In this document: piece after piece, positions 25,727 to 35,104 of the stretch
How positions within the stretch are numbered: the first letter of the stretch is position 1
How the letters are laid out: every line of letters begins with the position of its first letter
Assembly (NCBI GenBank): GCA_017626305.1
Contig: JAGAIW010000171.1
Coordinates: 1 to 64,000 of the forward strand
Source of the DNA: Clostridia bacterium
Lineage (GTDB): Bacteria > Bacillota > Clostridia > Christensenellales > Borkfalkiaceae
Length of the DNA stretch: 64,000 nt
Direction: 5' to 3'
Notes under the pieces: generated by a model
Seen by the model: the letters and a program-made list of their open reading frames with translations, nothing else
What the model was told of the DNA's origin: nothing
Database searches by the model: none
Made by a program: the position numbers and the translations under genes

Positions 25727-26569
25727 ATGAAAAAAGGCAAGGTAAAAACGAATATTTCGTTTAGCTATGAAACGAAGAAAATCCCCCTTTCCATGATAGA
25801 TACGGAAGTGGAGATTACGGCGTTTGAAAAGAAGGATATCAAGATGCGCGCGGCGTATATTATGCTCAACGGCGCGCCTTCTTTTTCCGTCAATGAAAAG
25901 GCGGACGGCAGGTTTCACCTGCTTGCGGCGGAAAAGGATTTTTATGCGGCAAAGTTTTCGGGCTTGCACGAATGTGAAGCGCGGGTATACCGCTTTACCG
26001 AAAAGAACGCGGAAATTTTCATGTTGGTGGAAAAGCTGAAAAAACAAGACCTTGGCGCTATGGAAGAAGGTTACCTTATGAAACGGCTTATTGAAGAGTT
26101 CGCTTTTACGCAGGAAGACGTTGCAGCGCTTATCGGGCGTTCCCGCCCGGCTGTGGCAAATACCTTGCGGCTTTTGACTTTATCTCCCGAAGTGGTCGGA
26201 CTTGTAGAGAGCGAACAGATCTCCGCAGGACATGCAAGAGCGCTTGTCAAAGTGCCTAAGGAAAAGCAGTACGCGTTTGCCAAGGAATGTATCAAAAGAG
26301 AATATTCCGTGCGGGAAATGGAACGGGCGGTAAAGGCGTTTTTGACGCCGCCGGAAATTTTGCAACAGGAAAACGCCGCGAAATCCGCGGAAAAGAGCAG
26401 ACAGTTAAAGGCACTTATCGAGCGTATGCGCAGCGTGTATCGCACGAAAGTTTCGCTGATAGGAAACGATAAAAAAGGCAGAATTTATATCGACTATTAT
26501 TCCCCCGAAGATTTGTATCGGTTTGAAGAATTTTTAGACATTATCGAGCAATTTAACGGGGAACGGTAA
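25727..26569 (+). CDS. ParB/Spo0J/Noc-family DNA-binding protein, divergent
   Basis: 280 residues, typical ParB length. The central helix-turn-helix is clear (126-148, FTQEDVAALIGRSRPAVANT), with 'ISAGHARALVKV' after it and a C-terminal dimerisation-like segment. The N-terminal CTPase region is altered: where ParB has GERR it reads LAAEKDFYAA (66-75), and where ParB has ENxxR it reads VEKLKKQDL (101-109). No parA precedes it. It may be a chromosome-partition ParB that has lost CTP binding, or a Noc-like or accessory paralogue. It sits near the origin-like clusters, as parB usually does. Confidence 0.88.
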   Translation: MKKGKVKTNISFSYETKKIPLSMIDTEVEITAFEKKDIKMRAAYIMLNGAPSFSVNEKADGRFHLLAAEKDFYAAKFSGLHECEARVYRFTEKNAEIFMLVEKLKKQDLGAMEEGYLMKRLIEEFAFTQEDVAALIGRSRPAVANTLRLLTLSPEVVGLVESEQISAGHARALVKVPKEKQYAFAKECIKREYSVREMERAVKAFLTPPEILQQENAAKSAEKSRQLKALIERMRSVYRTKVSLIGNDKKGRIYIDYYSPEDLYRFEEFLDIIEQFNGER

Positions 26570-26584
26570 GCAAATAAAGAAAAA

Positions 26585-26613
26585 AGCAAACACGGCTTGT
26601 GTTTGCTTTTTTG
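26585..26613. terminator. Bidirectional terminator between parB-like and MATE genes
   Basis: A 9-bp stem (26585-26593/26599-26607) has A-rich and T-rich flanks on both sides and lies between convergent genes. Confidence 0.85.
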
Positions 26614-26633
26614 TATGTTTGTAACGTTTTTGA

Positions 26634-27968
26634 TTATACGGTATGCTCTTTTGTTTTCCAACCGCCCAAGAAAAAGAGTACGACGCAAAGCACCGCTTCG
26701 GTTACCCAAGAGAGCACCCAGCCAAGGAAAAATCCGCTCATACCCATGCTAGGAATAAGCAACCACGAATAAATCAAACGCGAAATTGCGCCGACAAAGG
26801 TAGTGACGAATAAATGCCCCGACGCTTTTACTCCGCGGAATAAACCATGGAATAGGTTACATACCAAATTGATAAAGATAAAGGGTAAATAGGTCGACGC
26901 GAACAAATACGAATATTCTCTCGTCAATGCGTCGGCGTCCGCTTTGATAAAGATATCGCAAACGGGTTTATGGAAAATACTGCAAACGAGTACGAACGGA
27001 AGAACGAAAGCAATCCCCTGTAACAATCCAACGAGTACCCCTTTGTTGATTTTTTCGTGTTGGTTGGACCCCACGCATTGTGCGGTGTAGTTGCTTACCG
27101 TTCGGGCGGAGTTTTGATAGACGGAAGTATTGATATTCATAACCTGCGACACGACGGAATAGCTTGCCGCCGCAGAAACGCCGATTGCGTTGACAAGGGG
27201 CGAAATGCCAAGCGACGCAAAGTACATAACCCCTTGTTGAAACATGTTCGGCAAAGAAAAGGGCAAGGAATTGCGAAGGTAGGCAAACCCAAGCTTGCCC
27301 TTTTTGGAAACCCCCATTTCCTTTAAGCAGGAAAAGAATTTGAATACGTAACAAACGCTGACTACCCCAGCCGAAAAGACGGTGGAAATCGCTAAGCCTT
27401 TAATGCCCCAACCCAGCACGGTAACGGAAACGATATTCCCCGTGATATTGAGTACCGCCGAAACCAGCGACATGAAAAACGGGAACGAGCCGATACCGAA
27501 CGAATTCATGATATACAGCCCAAACGCGGGGAATAGAATAAAAAACAACCCGAGAATATAAAAGAAAAAATATTCGTACGCGTCGGCGCGGAGCTCTTGC
27601 TTGATTTGTAAAATATCAAAAAGCTGGTCGTGGAACAAAATCGAGAAAAAGGCGATAAACGCGCAAAAGACGAAGAGTAAAAACACGGTGGTGTATACCG
27701 CGGAAGTGATATTTTCGTGCTTGCCCGAGCTATACAGCCTTGCTATGTAAATGGAAAACCCCACGCCGTAGCCCCAAATCAGGGAAGATAAAAAGGAAAT
27801 CAGCGGCCCTGTCGCGCCCATGGCGGCAAGAGCGGTTTCCCCTATAAATTGTCCGGCGATTGCCGTGTCGATAACGTGATACGTTTGCGAAAGCAAGCCC
27901 GAAAGGACAAGCGGCAGCCCGAACAGAAAAAACGTTTTATAAATATTGCCTTTGGTAAGATCTTTCAT
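26634..27968 (-). CDS. MATE family efflux transporter
   Basis: 444 residues with about twelve membrane helices in two homologous halves. The N-terminus 'FLFGLPLVLSGLLSQTYHVIDTAIAGQFIGETALAAMGATGPL' is the MATE signature. Such proteins export drugs or metabolites in exchange for Na+ or H+. It is the last gene of a minus-strand run behind tmk. Confidence 0.93.
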   Translation of the reverse strand: MKDLTKGNIYKTFFLFGLPLVLSGLLSQTYHVIDTAIAGQFIGETALAAMGATGPLISFLSSLIWGYGVGFSIYIARLYSSGKHENITSAVYTTVFLLFVFCAFIAFFSILFHDQLFDILQIKQELRADAYEYFFFYILGLFFILFPAFGLYIMNSFGIGSFPFFMSLVSAVLNITGNIVSVTVLGWGIKGLAISTVFSAGVVSVCYVFKFFSCLKEMGVSKKGKLGFAYLRNSLPFSLPNMFQQGVMYFASLGISPLVNAIGVSAAASYSVVSQVMNINTSVYQNSARTVSNYTAQCVGSNQHEKINKGVLVGLLQGIAFVLPFVLVCSIFHKPVCDIFIKADADALTREYSYLFASTYLPFIFINLVCNLFHGLFRGVKASGHLFVTTFVGAISRLIYSWLLIPSMGMSGFFLGWVLSWVTEAVLCVVLFFLGGWKTKEHTV

Positions 27969-27994
27969 AGTAGTCGCTCCCTATATTACCAAAT

Positions 27995-28624
27995 TTATAA
28001 ACAATCGCGCTCCTTTAAAAGAGTAATAACGTCGTTGAAAATTTCCTGCGGCGTTTTATTGCCGTCTATGCGAGCGATACGGTTAGGCTCGGCTTTTGCC
28101 AAAGCGTCGTAGCCTGCATACACCCGTTTGTGGAATTCCATTCCCGCAAGCTCTAATCTATCGTTTTGATCCGCGCCCTTTTTGCGCGCAAACGCCGCTT
28201 CGGGCGTAAGGTCGATAAAAATGGTTACGTCGGGCAAATAGTTTTTCAAAGCGAAGGAATTGATTTGCGAAATAAATTCGTACCCAAGCCCGCGGGCGTA
28301 CGCCTGATAAGCAAGGGACGAGTCGACGTATCTATCGCAAATAACGAGCTTGCCTTCCTGCAAAGCAGGCTCGACGCGGTCGGATAAGTGCTGCACGCGG
28401 GACGCGGCGTATAAAAGCGCTTCACATTCGTCCGTCATTTCCATGTTTTTGCCGCTGAGCAAAATGTCGCGAATGGCTTCGGAAATTTTACCGCCACCCG
28501 GTTCACGAGTAAAAATATGGGCAATCCCGTTTTGCGTGAGATAGTCGGAAAGCATTTTCAACTGCGTGCTTTTACCGCAGCCGTCACAACCTTCAAAGGT
28601 GATAAATTTACCGCGTTTTGTCAT
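27995..28624 (-). CDS. tmk: Thymidylate kinase
   Basis: 209 residues. P-loop 'FEGCDGCGKSTQ' (residues about 9-20), 'TREPGG' and the 'DRYVDSSLAYQAYARGLG' motif identify dTMP kinase. It makes dTDP for DNA synthesis. It overlaps the upstream decarboxylase-like gene by 4 bases (ATGA), a pairing also found in Bacillus (yaaO-tmk). Confidence 0.96.
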   Translation of the reverse strand: MTKRGKFITFEGCDGCGKSTQLKMLSDYLTQNGIAHIFTREPGGGKISEAIRDILLSGKNMEMTDECEALLYAASRVQHLSDRVEPALQEGKLVICDRYVDSSLAYQAYARGLGYEFISQINSFALKNYLPDVTIFIDLTPEAAFARKKGADQNDRLELAGMEFHKRVYAGYDALAKAEPNRIARIDGNKTPQEIFNDVITLLKERDCL

Positions 28625-29901
28625 ACTTCTTCTCCTTTAAAAATTAAAAGTTTCTCTTCGTATACGCCGAATACGTTGTCCGCTTTTTGTAAAAGCGCTA
28701 ACGATTCTTTCGTGATTTGCTCTCCCCGCTTTACAAGGGGAACGCAAGGGGGAAACAACCCGAAATTTTGCGCGGAAATCTTTCCTTCGCAATCGGAGAT
28801 ATTTACCCATTCCGTTTGCGTTGTTTTCGGTAAAACGACGGGGGCATGTATTTGTTCAACGCTTTCAAGCGGGTATTTCTTAAATAATTTTAAGAGAGCG
28901 TTTTCTAAGCGAACGAGCGCTCTTTTTTTCGTTTTACAAGACAGGTAAAACATAAGAATATTCCCGTCGCAAAATTCAGGATAAACGCCCTGTTTTTCCA
29001 AGTCCTTTTCAGCGGAAAAGGCGTGTAAGCCAAAGCGAACGCAAAGCTTTGTAAAGTCTTTTTGTAAAACCATTCTTTGGGGATATTTTTCCGCCAAAGC
29101 GCGAGCATATAAAGCCGTTTTCCCTTGGGGCGCTTTGACGGCGTATTCCACCGACGCTAAAATGGGATAGGACGGGCTTGTGCTGCGGAAGATATCCACG
29201 CCTTTTTGTAAGGCGGCAGCTCCCTTTTCGTCCTTTGCTGAAACTACCGCGCCTTGGGTTAGTGCCGGCAAGCTTTTATGTACGCCGTCCACCCAAAGGT
29301 CGGCAAACGCGCCAGCGTATATCGCTTTATCAAAATGCAAATGTCCGCCGTGCGCGCCGTCGATTAAAAGGAGCTTTTTAGTATCGTCGCAAAATTTTCG
29401 GAACGAAAAAAGGTCGGGAATATTCCCGTAATAATCGGGTGAAGTGAGAAGAATAGCGTCGGCGGCAAGAAGTACGTTCTCCACGTTTTTTAAAACCGTC
29501 GGTTTAGGAATTCCCCCTTCGTGTTCTACCGAAAAAGGAAAGGGAGTTAAACCTAACAGCGCGCAACCGTTCCATACGCTTTTATGCGCCGTTTCGGGGA
29601 ACGCCACGCTTTTTACGCCTAACGTTTTCGCTGCGTGCAACATAGAAAGCACGCCGCAGGTGCTGCCGTCGGTGAGCAAAAAGCTCTTATACGCGCCAAG
29701 AATTTGCGCCACTTCCTTTTCCGCTTGGGCGATACAGCCGCGGGGGGACGAGAGATTGTCCGAAAAGGACAGTTCGGTAATGTCCCATTTGCCGATTTTA
29801 TGCCCGGGGGTGTGGAAAGAAAGGTGTTTTTGCCGTGCATGCGTTTTGAGCATGGTGTAAATGCGGCAGATTTTCAGCGTTCGTTTATCCCGAAAAAACA
29901 C
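28621..29901 (-). CDS. Orn/Lys/Arg decarboxylase-like PLP protein (YaaO type)
   Basis: 426 residues from a GTG at 29901, preceded by AAAAAGGAAAA. A TTG at 29922 or ATG at 29853 are alternatives. The fold-type I PLP decarboxylase pattern is clear: 'SFHTPGHK', 'LTDGSTCGVLSMLHA', 'LIDGAHGGHLHF' and the PLP lysine in 'WVDGVHKSLPALTQGA'. It is shorter than the biosynthetic lysine and arginine decarboxylases, like YaaO. Substrate is unproven. It is translationally linked to tmk. Confidence 0.9.
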   Translation of the reverse strand: MFFRDKRTLKICRIYTMLKTHARQKHLSFHTPGHKIGKWDITELSFSDNLSSPRGCIAQAEKEVAQILGAYKSFLLTDGSTCGVLSMLHAAKTLGVKSVAFPETAHKSVWNGCALLGLTPFPFSVEHEGGIPKPTVLKNVENVLLAADAILLTSPDYYGNIPDLFSFRKFCDDTKKLLLIDGAHGGHLHFDKAIYAGAFADLWVDGVHKSLPALTQGAVVSAKDEKGAAALQKGVDIFRSTSPSYPILASVEYAVKAPQGKTALYARALAEKYPQRMVLQKDFTKLCVRFGLHAFSAEKDLEKQGVYPEFCDGNILMFYLSCKTKKRALVRLENALLKLFKKYPLESVEQIHAPVVLPKTTQTEWVNISDCEGKISAQNFGLFPPCVPLVKRGEQITKESLALLQKADNVFGVYEEKLLIFKGEEV

Positions 29902-29902
29902 G

Positions 29903-30925
29903 TTAATTTTTTCCTTTTTCAATCAGTTGATTGACGAAAAGCAAGCTTTCGTATTGATAGCTTTCTTCCACGCCGTCAAAGTCGAAAAACATAACGAGCA
30001 TATCTTTCGCCGTTTGCGTTTGTTTGCTACTGTCCGTTTGAGAAGGCGCGTTATAAGAAAGATATTCCTTCAAATTTTTCATAGTCGTTTCTTCGTCGTT
30101 GGGACAAAGATTGATCGCGTATTTTCCCGTACGGGCAAAGCCGTGCTCTTCTACGGTGAACGGATTGCCTTTTGCGTCCTTTAAAGTGAGCTCGGTCAAT
30201 TCCACTACGCCGTTTTTCAAGTAGTCGTTTAAGAAGGTATCTAAGGCGTCGCGGTATTTTTGAATGCGTTCGATTTCGGCTTTTTTGCCTTGGGCAATTT
30301 GTTCGTCCGTCTTAAAACGCTTATCTCCGTTTTTGGTAATCCGCGCTACGAAATCCTTTTCGATTTTTTCCGTATCCAACACGTCCGCGTTTTGATAACC
30401 TTGCGTATAATAACGGTTTAAAAAGTTTTCCATTTGCTTAAAGTAGCCGTTTTCCGACGTGGGGTCAAGCTCGTACACCATATGGTGATAGCCCGAGAAA
30501 AAGGACTCCGCGTACGTTCTGCCGTACTTGGTTTCTTCGCTGCCTTCTTCTTTATACGCCGTAGAGCTGTCCGCGACGTTCGGGACAAACATTAAATCGC
30601 CTTCTTCTACCGCCGTGTGCGCTTCTAATAACGTATACGCATAGTCGGGGTTTTCCGCTAAGTCGAACTCGTTGACTTCGATAACTTCATAGGAAAAGGT
30701 CTTCTTATTTAAAGCGGAAGTATACAGCGATAAAAATTTATCGCTTAAACGGTTATTGCAGGCGTAATTGTAAACGGTGAATTGCTGCGCGGGCGTAATG
30801 CGCGTCGCTGTCATGGTTAAAACCAACAGCCAAAAGAAAATAGCCGCCACCGCAGCGCCTACGATTTTTAACCAGTCGTAGGAAAGCATGATAGAAAGCC
30901 TGTTTTTGGTAATTTTTGCGTCCAT
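29903..30925 (-). CDS. Unknown protein with one N-terminal membrane anchor
   Basis: 340 residues. A single hydrophobic helix (about 20-42, IVGAAVAAIFFWLLVLTMTA) is followed by a charged, Tyr-rich domain predicted to lie outside the cell. There is no lipobox. I do not recognise a family. It is the first gene of the run leading into the decarboxylase, tmk and MATE genes, ending two bases before the chosen start of the decarboxylase. Confidence 0.75.
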   Translation of the reverse strand: MDAKITKNRLSIMLSYDWLKIVGAAVAAIFFWLLVLTMTATRITPAQQFTVYNYACNNRLSDKFLSLYTSALNKKTFSYEVIEVNEFDLAENPDYAYTLLEAHTAVEEGDLMFVPNVADSSTAYKEEGSEETKYGRTYAESFFSGYHHMVYELDPTSENGYFKQMENFLNRYYTQGYQNADVLDTEKIEKDFVARITKNGDKRFKTDEQIAQGKKAEIERIQKYRDALDTFLNDYLKNGVVELTELTLKDAKGNPFTVEEHGFARTGKYAINLCPNDEETTMKNLKEYLSYNAPSQTDSSKQTQTAKDMLVMFFDFDGVEESYQYESLLFVNQLIEKGKN

Positions 30926-31070
30926 AGTATTCTCCGTATAATTCGTATATTTTTACATTAGTATGTATAATTATAACAATAAATCAGCAAACGTATAGCC
31001 GTTTTTTGTACCAAACCGTGTATATATACAAATTATGTTATTACTAAACAATGGGATTAAAAAGGGAAAC

Positions 31071-31104
31071 GCCGCCGTAAAATGTCACTTTTACGTACGG
31101 CGCG
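31071..31104. terminator. Hairpin downstream of lysS
   Basis: GCCGCCGTAAAA (31071-31082) pairs with the region 31089-31104 with one bulge. T-rich sequence follows on the plus side and less strictly on the minus side, so it is a plausible but imperfect lysS terminator. Confidence 0.55.
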
Positions 31105-31109
31105 TTTTA

Positions 31110-32624
31110 TTATTTTTTGGGTTTCATGGTCGGGAATAGAATGACGTCACGAATGGTAGAACTGTCGGTAAGCAGCATGACGAATCTATCTAAGCCCATA
31201 CCCAAGCCGCCCGTCGGGGGTAAGCCGTACTCTAAGGCGTTGATGAAATCTTCGTCCACTTGCGCGTCGTTGTTGCCCTTTGCGCGCTTGGCTTCGACCT
31301 GTTTGAGCATACGTTGTTTTTGGTCAATCGGGTCGTTGAGTTCGGAGAATGCGTTGCCGTATTCGTGACCGCAAATGAAGTATTCAAAGCGTTCGGTGAA
31401 AGCGGGGTTAGAAGGCTTGCGTTTTGCCAAGGGGGAATTTTCCACGGGGTAATCGTAGATAACCGTAGGCTGAATCAGCTTGTCTTCTACGAACGTATCG
31501 AAGAAGTCGATAAGCACGTGACCCTTGGTGGATTCGTTGCCGTGCGAGAGCTCAACGCCCTTTTCTTTAGCAACTGCGCGCGCGTCTTCGTCCGTTTTCC
31601 AGTCGTTGTAATCTACGCCTGCGTACTTTTTCACCGATTCCGCCATGGTCATTCTCGACCATTCGCCCATGTGAATGACTTCGCCTTGGTAGGTGATATC
31701 CAGCGTTCCGCAAACCTTTAAGGTGACCGTTTTGTACATATCTTCGATTAAATCCATCATATCGAAGTAATCGGAATACGCTTCGTACATTTCAATGGTG
31801 GTAAATTCGGGGTTATGGTAAGCGTCCATACCTTCGTTACGGAAAATACGGCCGACTTCATATACCTTGTCCATACCGCCGACGATCAAACGCTTTAAGA
31901 AAAGTTCCGTTTCGATACGCATGTACATAGGCAAATCCAACGCGTTGTGATGCGTTTTAAAAGGACGGGCGTCCGCGCCGATTTCCAAGGGCAGGAGCGT
32001 GGGCGTATCCACTTCCAAATAACCGCGATTATCCAAATACGCGCGGATTTCTTTTAAGATAAGCGAACGGGTACGGAAGGTATCGCGTACGTCCTTGTTC
32101 ATAATCAAATCCAAGTGACGAAGACGGTACTTCATGTCCTTATCCTGCAAGCCGTTGTATTTTTCGGGCAGAGGGAGAAGGGACTTGGTAAGCAATACCA
32201 GCTCGGTTACGTGTACGGAGATTTCACCCGTTTGCGTTTTGAACACGAATCCCTTAAATCCGAAAATATCGCCGATATCGTAATCTTTTTTATACGACGT
32301 ATAGTTTTCTTCACCGATATCTTGACGGGTAATATAAACTTGGATAGTGCCGCTTTTATCCGCAATATGCGAGAAGGACGCTTTACCCATAATACGGCGG
32401 GACATCATACGTCCTGCCATGGTAACCGTTTTCCCTTCGTATTTCTCGAAGTTGTTTTTCACCGTTTGCGAATCGGCGTCTACGGGATATTTTACCTTCT
32501 CGTAGGGATTTTTGCCTTCGGCAACCAGCTTGGCGAGCTTTTCACGGCGGATACGCGCCTGTTCAATGAGCTGTTCTTCTTCCGTTGCTCCGTTTACGGG
32601 CAACTGCGTTTTATTTTCTTGCAT
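31110..32624 (-). CDS. lysS: Lysyl-tRNA synthetase, class II
   Basis: 504 residues. The anticodon-binding OB domain (about 60-165, '[21 protein letters not shown]') is followed by the class II core with motif 2 '[27 protein letters not shown]' and motif 3 '[14 protein letters not shown]'. It charges tRNA-Lys. It lies 18 bases after greA, a pair conserved in Firmicutes. There is no room for a T-box between them. Confidence 0.97.
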   Translation of the reverse strand: MQENKTQLPVNGATEEEQLIEQARIRREKLAKLVAEGKNPYEKVKYPVDADSQTVKNNFEKYEGKTVTMAGRMMSRRIMGKASFSHIADKSGTIQVYITRQDIGEENYTSYKKDYDIGDIFGFKGFVFKTQTGEISVHVTELVLLTKSLLPLPEKYNGLQDKDMKYRLRHLDLIMNKDVRDTFRTRSLILKEIRAYLDNRGYLEVDTPTLLPLEIGADARPFKTHHNALDLPMYMRIETELFLKRLIVGGMDKVYEVGRIFRNEGMDAYHNPEFTTIEMYEAYSDYFDMMDLIEDMYKTVTLKVCGTLDITYQGEVIHMGEWSRMTMAESVKKYAGVDYNDWKTDEDARAVAKEKGVELSHGNESTKGHVLIDFFDTFVEDKLIQPTVIYDYPVENSPLAKRKPSNPAFTERFEYFICGHEYGNAFSELNDPIDQKQRMLKQVEAKRAKGNNDAQVDEDFINALEYGLPPTGGLGMGLDRFVMLLTDSSTIRDVILFPTMKPKK

Positions 32625-32642
32625 GTGTGTTTCTCCCGTGCT

Positions 32643-33113
32643 TTATGCAATTTCCATAATTTTCAGTTCGTATTCCGCGTTCGGCGCAATGACCTTTACG
32701 CTGTCCCCAACCTTATGCCCGATCAACGCTTTGCCGACGGGGGATTCGTTGGAGATTTTGTTGTGCATAGCGTCCGCTTCGGTAGAACCGGTAATCTCGT
32801 AATAATCTTCTTCGTCCATATCCACGTCGTACACCTTGACCTTCGAGCCTATGTGTACAACGGTGGTATCGTGGTTTTCTTCCAAGATAACGGCGTTTTT
32901 AATTTTGTAATCCAGCTCGGCGATTTCCAGCTCGTTTGCCGCCTGTTCGTTACGCGCCGCGTCGTATTCGGCGTTTTCCGACAAATCGCCGTGGCTTCTC
33001 GCTTCTGCGATACGTTCCACGATTTCTTGACGCTTTACCGTTTGTAAGTACGCCAGTTTTTCCTTCGCTTCGTCGTAGCCTTTTTTGGTCATAAGATACT
33101 GCTTTTCAGCCAT
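32643..33113 (-). CDS. greA: Transcription elongation factor GreA
   Basis: 156 residues from the ATG at 33113 behind GGGAGGA. The frame to 33170 is too long. The coiled-coil N-terminus with the tip 'ARSHGDLSENAEYDAARNEQ' and the C-terminal FKBP-like domain ('NESPVGKALIGHKVGD') are standard. It rescues backtracked RNA polymerase. Confidence 0.97.
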   Translation of the reverse strand: MAEKQYLMTKKGYDEAKEKLAYLQTVKRQEIVERIAEARSHGDLSENAEYDAARNEQAANELEIAELDYKIKNAVILEENHDTTVVHIGSKVKVYDVDMDEEDYYEITGSTEADAMHNKISNESPVGKALIGHKVGDSVKVIAPNAEYELKIMEIA

Positions 33114-33215
33114 AATTCCTCCCTGTTTCGTCTTTGTATTTTGACGGTTTTTTGGCGTTTCCACGAGCACGCAACCCCTAAGCGCAAAAAAATCGCCCGT
33201 CGGACGAAAACGTTA

Positions 33216-33253
33216 AAAATCACACCGAGACTTTTTCTGAACGTAAGTCTCGG
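33216..33253 (-). terminator. Terminator-like hairpin in the greA leader
   Basis: A 9-bp perfect stem (33225-33233/33245-33253) is followed on the minus strand by TGTGATTTTT. It lies about 15-50 bases into the greA transcript, a position that could limit read-through into greA-lysS. Confidence 0.5.
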
Positions 33254-33272
33254 CGCGTATTTCATTGTCCTT

Positions 33273-33301
33273 ATTATATAGTATTTTCCCCGCTTTGTCA
33301 A
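33273..33301 (-). promoter_or_regulatory. Fully consensus sigma-A promoter of greA-lysS
   Basis: On the minus strand, TTGACA (33301-33296), 17 bases, TATAAT (33278-33273): both hexamers are perfect. The start should be near 33266, leaving a leader of about 150 bases. Confidence 0.92.
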
Positions 33302-33338
33302 TGATTTTTAAGGGTTTTTACAAGTTTTAACGCATTTT

Positions 33339-34508
33339 TCACTCGGTTTTCGATAAAAACGCCGACATTCTTTCCATGGCTTGCGCAAGCGCGTTCATGC
33401 CCGTAGCGTACGAAAGCCGCACGTTGTTTTCTCCAAATAAGCCAAACGCATTACCGGGTACGACGGCTACCTTTTGCGTTTTTAAGAGCTGTTCGGCAAA
33501 GCGTTCTCCCGAAAGTCCCGTATTTTTCACGGAAGGGAAAGCGTAAAACGCCCCTTGCGGCTGAAAACAATGCAAGCCCATTTCGTGCAAAGAATGTAAC
33601 ACGAATTTACGGCGCATATCGTAGGACTCCCGCATTTCTTCCACGGTGGCAAAGCCGTCGGAAAATCCGTCTTGCAGGGCTTCGATTGCCGCGTGCTGTG
33701 AAGTAATCGGCGCGCACATAATGGCGTACTGATGAATTTTGAACATAGCGTCGTCGATAGACGGGGGCGCGCATACGTAACCCATGCGCCAACCCGTCAT
33801 GGCAAACGCTTTGGAAAATCCGCTAATAAAAATCGTGCGGTCTTTCATTCCCGGTAAATTCACGATAGACGTATGCTTTTTTCCGTAGGTAAGCTCCGCG
33901 TAAATTTCGTCGGTAATGACGAGCAAATCGTGTTTTTCAATGACTTTGGCGATTTTTTCCAGCTCGTCTTTCGTCATAATCGCGCCCGTGGGGTTGTTGG
34001 GATAGGTGAGAATGATCGCTTTGGTTTTGGGTGTGATCGCCTTTTCTAACAGCGAGCTTTGCAAAACGAAATTATCTTCTTCTCGACACTCCACCGCAAC
34101 GGGAACGCCGTCCGCCATAGTTACCAAAGGTGCGTACGAAACGTACGCAGGGTCGGGAATCAGCACTTCTTCGCCCCGTTCCACGCAAGCGCGCAGAGCA
34201 AGGTCAATCGCTTCGCTGCCACCTACCGTTACGAGAATGTGCTTAGGGTCAAAGGAAAGGTCGAAACGCTCTTGCAAATATCTTGCAATCAGTTCTAACA
34301 AAGTCGGGATACCGCGGTTGCCCGTGTATTGTGTATAGCCGCGTTGCAGCGAACGGATAGCCGCTTGTCGAACCTTCCAAGACGTGACGAAATCAGGCTC
34401 GCCCACGCCAAGGGAAATCGCGCCTTCCGTTTCCCGTACGATATCGAAAAACTTACGGATACCGCTGGGTTTTATCAGTTTGGTTTTTTCGTTGACAAAA
34501 TCACGCAT
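33339..34508 (-). CDS. alaT: Class I PLP aminotransferase (AlaT-like)
   Basis: 389 residues from the ATG at 34508. The fold-type I signatures are 'AISLGVGEPDFVT', 'YTQYTGNRGIPTLLELIARY', 'YPNNPTGAIM' and the PLP lysine in 'ISGFSKAFAMTGWRMGY'. The pairing with an Lrp-family gene upstream matches B. subtilis alaR-alaT (alanine synthesis). The symbol rests on that synteny, and aspartate or aromatic specificity remains possible. Confidence 0.88.
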   Translation of the reverse strand: MRDFVNEKTKLIKPSGIRKFFDIVRETEGAISLGVGEPDFVTSWKVRQAAIRSLQRGYTQYTGNRGIPTLLELIARYLQERFDLSFDPKHILVTVGGSEAIDLALRACVERGEEVLIPDPAYVSYAPLVTMADGVPVAVECREEDNFVLQSSLLEKAITPKTKAIILTYPNNPTGAIMTKDELEKIAKVIEKHDLLVITDEIYAELTYGKKHTSIVNLPGMKDRTIFISGFSKAFAMTGWRMGYVCAPPSIDDAMFKIHQYAIMCAPITSQHAAIEALQDGFSDGFATVEEMRESYDMRRKFVLHSLHEMGLHCFQPQGAFYAFPSVKNTGLSGERFAEQLLKTQKVAVVPGNAFGLFGENNVRLSYATGMNALAQAMERMSAFLSKTE

Positions 34509-34548
34509 GAGAGTTGTCCTTAAAGTAAGTAAATATGCCAAAACGGGC

Positions 34549-34575
34549 ATACCATGTATAAGACGAGTAAATTAT
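34549..34575. repeat. Short dispersed motif (ACCATGTATAAG type), copy 2
   Basis: GCATACCATGTATAAGACGAG lies between alaR and alaT and is related to the copies near 25.69 and 42.16 kb. Confidence 0.4.
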
Positions 34576-35063
34576 GCAAGCACTAAAATACGGTTATCCG
34601 TGTCTTCCTTTTCGGTGACGACGCCTTCGATTTTATACTTTTTCAAAATGAAATGGGTGGCGGTGGAAAGCACGCCGTCGAAGGTGGAGATACGCTCGGA
34701 AACGAAACGGGAAACCTGTTGCAGCGTTTTGTCTTGGATAAATACGGCAAGGTCGTACGCTCCGCTCATAAGATACACCGATTGCACTTCGGGGAAGGAC
34801 GCGATTTGTTTGGCGATACCGTCAAAGCCTTCTTTCTTTTTAGGGGTTACCTTGACTTCAATTAAGGCGTCCACGACGTAATCTTCCGTTTTTTCGTCGT
34901 TCAAAATGGCGGTGTATTTGACGATAATCCCTTCCTTTTCTAATTTATCGATAGCGGCTTTTACCGTTTGTTCGTCGGAAGAGAGCATTGCCGCGATTTG
35001 CTTGGGCGCGATACGCGCGTCCTGCGTTAATACGTTTACGATTTCCTTTTCAAATGCCGTCAT
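34572..35063 (-). CDS. alaR: Lrp/AsnC-family regulator (AlaR-like)
   Basis: 163 residues. The N-terminal winged helix (about 5-60, 'LTQDARIAPKQIAAMLSSDEQTVKAAIDKLEKEGII') is followed by an RAM/AsnC ligand domain (about 70-145). It precedes the aminotransferase by 63 bases on the same strand and probably controls it in response to an amino acid. Confidence 0.88.
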   Translation of the reverse strand: MTAFEKEIVNVLTQDARIAPKQIAAMLSSDEQTVKAAIDKLEKEGIIVKYTAILNDEKTEDYVVDALIEVKVTPKKKEGFDGIAKQIASFPEVQSVYLMSGAYDLAVFIQDKTLQQVSRFVSERISTFDGVLSTATHFILKKYKIEGVVTEKEDTDNRILVLA

Positions 35064-35104
35064 AATGGGTTCTCCTTATTTAGTAAATGCGTAAAATTCG
35101 GATT

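Noticed and set aside
32625-32642. T-box leader for lysS
   Set aside because: Only 18 bases separate greA and lysS, too short for a T-box, and none is seen in the greA leader.
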